Assembly (NCBI RefSeq): GCF_946221465.1
Contig: NZ_CAMJVP010000006.1
Span: 1 to 33,227, forward strand
Direction of reading: 5' to 3'
DNA length: 33,227 bases
From: an uncultured Aeromicrobium sp.
Lineage (GTDB): Bacteria > Actinomycetota > Actinomycetes > Propionibacteriales > Nocardioidaceae
In this document: piece after piece, positions 30,265-33,227 of the stretch
Position numbering within the stretch: position 1 is the first letter of the stretch
Layout: each line of letters starts with the position of its first letter
Notes under the pieces: model-generated
What the model was told of the DNA's origin: nothing
Databases searched by the model: none
The model's input: only the letters and a program-made list of their open reading frames with translations
Position numbers and translations under genes: made by a program

Positions 30265-33227
30265 TCACTCCAGGACGACCAGGAGGTCGCCGCCCTCCAC
30301 CGACTGAGTTTCGCTGACCACGAGGCGACGCACCGTACCGGCCTGGGGGGCCGTGATGGAGGCCTCCATCTTCATGGCCTCGATGACGGCGAGGACTGTC
30401 CCAGCCTCGACGTGCGCGCCTTCGGCGACCACGGGCGTGACGACCCCTTGGAAGGGCGCGGCGACGTGCCGCGGATCGGCGGGGTCGGCCTTCTCCGCGC
30501 TCACCGCGACGGCGGTGACCGAGCGGTCGCGCACGACGATGGGTCGCACCTGGCCGTTCACCGTGGCCATCACCGTCCGGTCACCGCGCTCGTCGGCCTC
30601 GCTGATCGCGGAGAGGCCGAGGAACAGGGTCTTGCCCTCGTCGAGGACGACCTCATGCTCCTCGCCCTGACGCAGGCCGTAAAGGTACTCCAGCGTCGGG
30701 AGGACCGAGACGTCCCCGTACTTCGACCGGGCCTCCTCGAAGTGCGCGGTGGGGTCGGGGAACAGCAGCCGGTTGAGCATGGAACGGCGAGTGGCCTGGT
30801 CTCCGGCGAGGGCGGCTTCCTGCTCGGCGGTCAGCCGCTCGGTGGCTCGGTGGGCTTTGCGTCCGCCCAGGGCCTTGGAGCGGAACGGCTCGGGCCACCC
30901 GCCGGGCGGGTCACCGAGTTCACCGCTGAGGAAGCCGATCACGGAATCAGGGAGGTCGAAGGATGCCGGATCGGCGGTGAACTGGGCGATCTTCTCCGGG
31001 GTGTGATTGCCGGTGCCGACGAGGTGGAGCGCCAGGTCGCCGATGACCTTCGACGAGGGGGTGACCTTGGGGATGTTGCCGAGGATGTCGTTCGCCGCGG
31101 CGTAGGTCTCCTCGATCTGCTCGAACTTCTCGCCGAGTCCCAGCGCGAGGGCCTGCTGGCGCAGGTTGGACAGCTGGCCACCGGGGATCTCGTGCCGATA
31201 GACCCGCCCGGTCGGAGATGTCAGACCGGACTCGAACGGGGCGTAGACCCGGCGCACCGCCTCCCAGTAGGGCTCGAGGGCGCAGACGGCCTGAAGATCG
31301 AGCTCGGTCTCACGATCGGTGTGGTCGGTGGCCGCCACGAGCGCGGAGAGCGATGGCTGACTCGTCGTTCCGGCCATGGATGCCGTGGCGGCGTCGACGG
31401 CATCGACCCCCGCGTCGATCGCCGCGAGGAGGGTGGCGAGCTGCCCCCCGGCCGTGTCGTGCGTGTGCAGATGGACGGGGAGGTCGAAGCGCTCGCGCAG
31501 GGCGGTGACGAGGGTGCGGGCCGCCGGGACGCGGAGGAGGCCGGCCATGTCCTTGATGGCCAGGACATGCGCGCCGGCCTCCACGATGCGTTCGGCCAGG
31601 CGCAGATAGTAGTCGAGGGTGTAGAGGTCCTCGGCGGGATCGGCGAGATCGCCGGTGTAGCAGAGGGCGACCTCGGCGACGGCCGTGCCGGTGGCGCGGA
31701 CGGCGTCGATCGCCGGACGCATCTGCTCCACATCGTTGAGGGCGTCGAAGATGCGGAAGATGTCAATTCCGGTCGCCGCGGCTTCCGTGACGAAAGCGTC
31801 GGTGACGGCGCTCGGGTAGGGGGTATAGCCGACCGTGTTGCGGCCGCGCAGGAGCATCTGCAGCGCGATGTTCGGGGCGGCCTCGCGGATGGCGGCCAGG
31901 CGCTCCCAGGGGTCCTCGGTGAGGAATCGCAGGGCCACGTCGTAGGTCGCCCCGCCCCAGGCCTCCAGCGAGAACAGTTCCGGTGTGGTGCGGGCGACGT
32001 GTCCGGCGACGGCGAGGAGATCGTGGGTGCGGACCCGGGTGGCCAGCAGGGACTGGTGCGCGTCGCGGAAGGTCGTATCGGTCACGGCGACGCGGGTCTG
32101 GGTGCGAAGGGCGCGGGCGAACTGTTCCGGACCGAGCGCCTCAAGCTGTTGGCGGGTGCCGGTGGGCGGCGGAGCCGTGAGGTCCGTGGGTGGCAGCTTG
32201 GTGGTCGGGGCCGTCGTGGTCGGAGCCGGCCCATGAGGCTGGTTGACAGTGACGTCGGCGAGGTAGCTGAGGAGCTTGGTGGCTCGGTCTGCGGAGCTTC
32301 GGGCAGTCAGCAGGTGCGGGTGGCGCTCGATGAAGCTCGTGGTGGCTCGCCCCGCTGCGAAGTCCGGCTCGTCGAGGACGGCCTGAAGGAAGGCGATGTT
32401 CGTGGCGACACCGCGGACGCGGAACTCGGCAAGGGCCCGCCGGGACTTCTCGACGGCCTTGTCGAAGGTGCGGCCGCGGCAGGTGAGCTTGACGAGCATC
32501 GAGTCGAAGTGGGGGGAGACCTCGGCACCGGTGTAGGCCGTTCCTCCGTCCACCCGGACGCCGCCGCCCCCCGGGGAGCGGTACGCCGTGATGAGCCCGG
32601 TGTCCGGACGGAAGTCGTTGGCGGGATCCTCAGTGGTGATGCGGCACTGCAGGGCCGCGCCGCGCACGGTGATGGACTCCTGGGTCAAATCCAGGTCGGC
32701 GAGACTCTCGCCCGCTGCGATCCGCAGCTGGGCCTGGACCAGGTCGACGTCGGTGACCTCCTCGGTCACGGTGTGTTCGACCTGGATGCGAGGGTTCATC
32801 TCGATGAAGACGTAATTGCCGTCCGGGTCGAGCAGGAACTCGACCGTCCCCGCGTTGCGGTAGCCGATCGCCTGCGCGAACCGCACCGCGTCGGAGCAGA
32901 TGCGATCGCGCAGATCGGGATCGAGGCGGGGCGCCGGCGCGATCTCGACGACCTTCTGATGACGGCGCTGCACCGAGCAGTCACGTTCGAACAAGTGGAT
33001 GACGTTGCCGTGGTGATCGGCCAGGATCTGGACCTCGATGTGACGCGGGTCCACGACCGCCTGTTCGATGAAGACGGCAGCGTCGCCGAAAGCGGCCTCA
33101 GCTTCTCGCATGCACGTCTCGATCGCCTCACGCAGCGCGGCCCGGCCCGGTCCGGGCTCGTCGACACGGCGCATCCCCCTGCCCCCGCCGCCGGCGACCG
33201 CCTTGACGAAGAGGGGATACGGCAGCC
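30265..33227 (-). CDS. pyc: pyruvate carboxylase, N-terminus beyond window end
   Basis: This biotin enzyme makes oxaloacetate from pyruvate, bicarbonate and ATP. About 986 residues are visible. The frame runs off the window edge with the ATP-grasp glycine loop FVKAVAGGGGRGMR, so the ATG at 33174 is not the start. Domain order is biotin carboxylase (33227 to about 32250, with MNPRIQVEHTVTEE), a Pro/Thr-rich linker (about 32240-32160), and a carboxyltransferase of the HMGL type (DTTFRDAHQS; HLHTHDTAGG metal ligands). A central conserved carboxylase region and a biotinyl domain with EAMKMEAS follow; the biotin Lys codon is 30370-30372. It feeds oxaloacetate, and hence aspartate, to the ask-asd branch, though there is no operon link. 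Confidence 0.97.
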   Translation of the reverse strand, partial: LPYPLFVKAVAGGGGRGMRRVDEPGPGRAALREAIETCMREAEAAFGDAAVFIEQAVVDPRHIEVQILADHHGNVIHLFERDCSVQRRHQKVVEIAPAPRLDPDLRDRICSDAVRFAQAIGYRNAGTVEFLLDPDGNYVFIEMNPRIQVEHTVTEEVTDVDLVQAQLRIAAGESLADLDLTQESITVRGAALQCRITTEDPANDFRPDTGLITAYRSPGGGGVRVDGGTAYTGAEVSPHFDSMLVKLTCRGRTFDKAVEKSRRALAEFRVRGVATNIAFLQAVLDEPDFAAGRATTSFIERHPHLLTARSSADRATKLLSYLADVTVNQPHGPAPTTTAPTTKLPPTDLTAPPPTGTRQQLEALGPEQFARALRTQTRVAVTDTTFRDAHQSLLATRVRTHDLLAVAGHVARTTPELFSLEAWGGATYDVALRFLTEDPWERLAAIREAAPNIALQMLLRGRNTVGYTPYPSAVTDAFVTEAAATGIDIFRIFDALNDVEQMRPAIDAVRATGTAVAEVALCYTGDLADPAEDLYTLDYYLRLAERIVEAGAHVLAIKDMAGLLRVPAARTLVTALRERFDLPVHLHTHDTAGGQLATLLAAIDAGVDAVDAATASMAGTTSQPSLSALVAATDHTDRETELDLQAVCALEPYWEAVRRVYAPFESGLTSPTGRVYRHEIPGGQLSNLRQQALALGLGEKFEQIEETYAAANDILGNIPKVTPSSKVIGDLALHLVGTGNHTPEKIAQFTADPASFDLPDSVIGFLSGELGDPPGGWPEPFRSKALGGRKAHRATERLTAEQEAALAGDQATRRSMLNRLLFPDPTAHFEEARSKYGDVSVLPTLEYLYGLRQGEEHEVVLDEGKTLFLGLSAISEADERGDRTVMATVNGQVRPIVVRDRSVTAVAVSAEKADPADPRHVAAPFQGVVTPVVAEGAHVEAGTVLAVIEAMKMEASITAPQAGTVRRLVVSETQSVEGGDLLVVLE

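Overview
The window is a high-GC actinobacterial chromosome segment. Evidence for this: GC-rich wobble positions, a WhiB-family regulator, a full coenzyme F420 biosynthesis cluster, an aspartokinase with the internal beta-subunit start known from corynebacteria, and a block whose order resembles Mycobacterium tuberculosis Rv3677c-Rv3683 (MBL hydrolase, RidA, small DUF4177-like protein, two Get3/ArsA-like ATPases, whiB4, ponA2, metallophosphoesterase). The coding style and gene order would fit Propionibacteriales or Micrococcales relatives, but I cannot fix the genus from sequence alone.

Layout. 1-1442: two short-chain dehydrogenases, the first cut by the window edge. 1459-7214: the F420 cluster fbiA/cofD, a stand-alone cofE (FbiB without its FMN domain), F420:NADPH oxidoreductase, fbiC and fbiD/cofC, converging on an AdhP-type alcohol dehydrogenase. 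8442-11668: recR, then a repeat-rich intergenic region, then ask-asd, closed by a palindrome with 28-bp arms. 11753-17013 (minus): an operon of a decapitated DUF5819 gene, an HTTM membrane protein, a CrtI-like FAD oxidoreductase, a 56-aa two-helix membrane protein and an acetoacetyl-CoA synthetase. An IS5-family element (17016-17937) sits at its head, next to tRNA-Pro(CGG). 18057-20787 (minus): metallophosphoesterase and a DesK/DesR-like two-component pair, divergent from an ABC exporter (20886-22579) and a GatB/YqeY protein. 23126-30236: the penicillin-binding protein, whiB4, a Get3-like pair, and a DUF4177-RidA-Nudix-MBL operon. 30265 to the end (minus): pyruvate carboxylase, truncated by the window edge.

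How the genes work together. The F420 genes supply nearly all steps from GTP/PEP and Fo to polyglutamylated F420 plus an NADPH link. The visible gap is a dehydro-F420-0 reductase. ask-asd feeds lysine, threonine, methionine and diaminopimelate synthesis. The PonA2-WhiB4-Get3 block belongs to envelope and redox physiology.

The points I find most notable are: the IS-truncated DUF5819/HTTM operon; an exactly 31-bp-periodic triple repeat before ask; six genes with a TANNNT box 6-7 nt before the start codon and no ribosome binding site (probable leaderless mRNAs); the missing FbiB reductase domain; and a Get3-like pair in which only one partner keeps the signature lysine.
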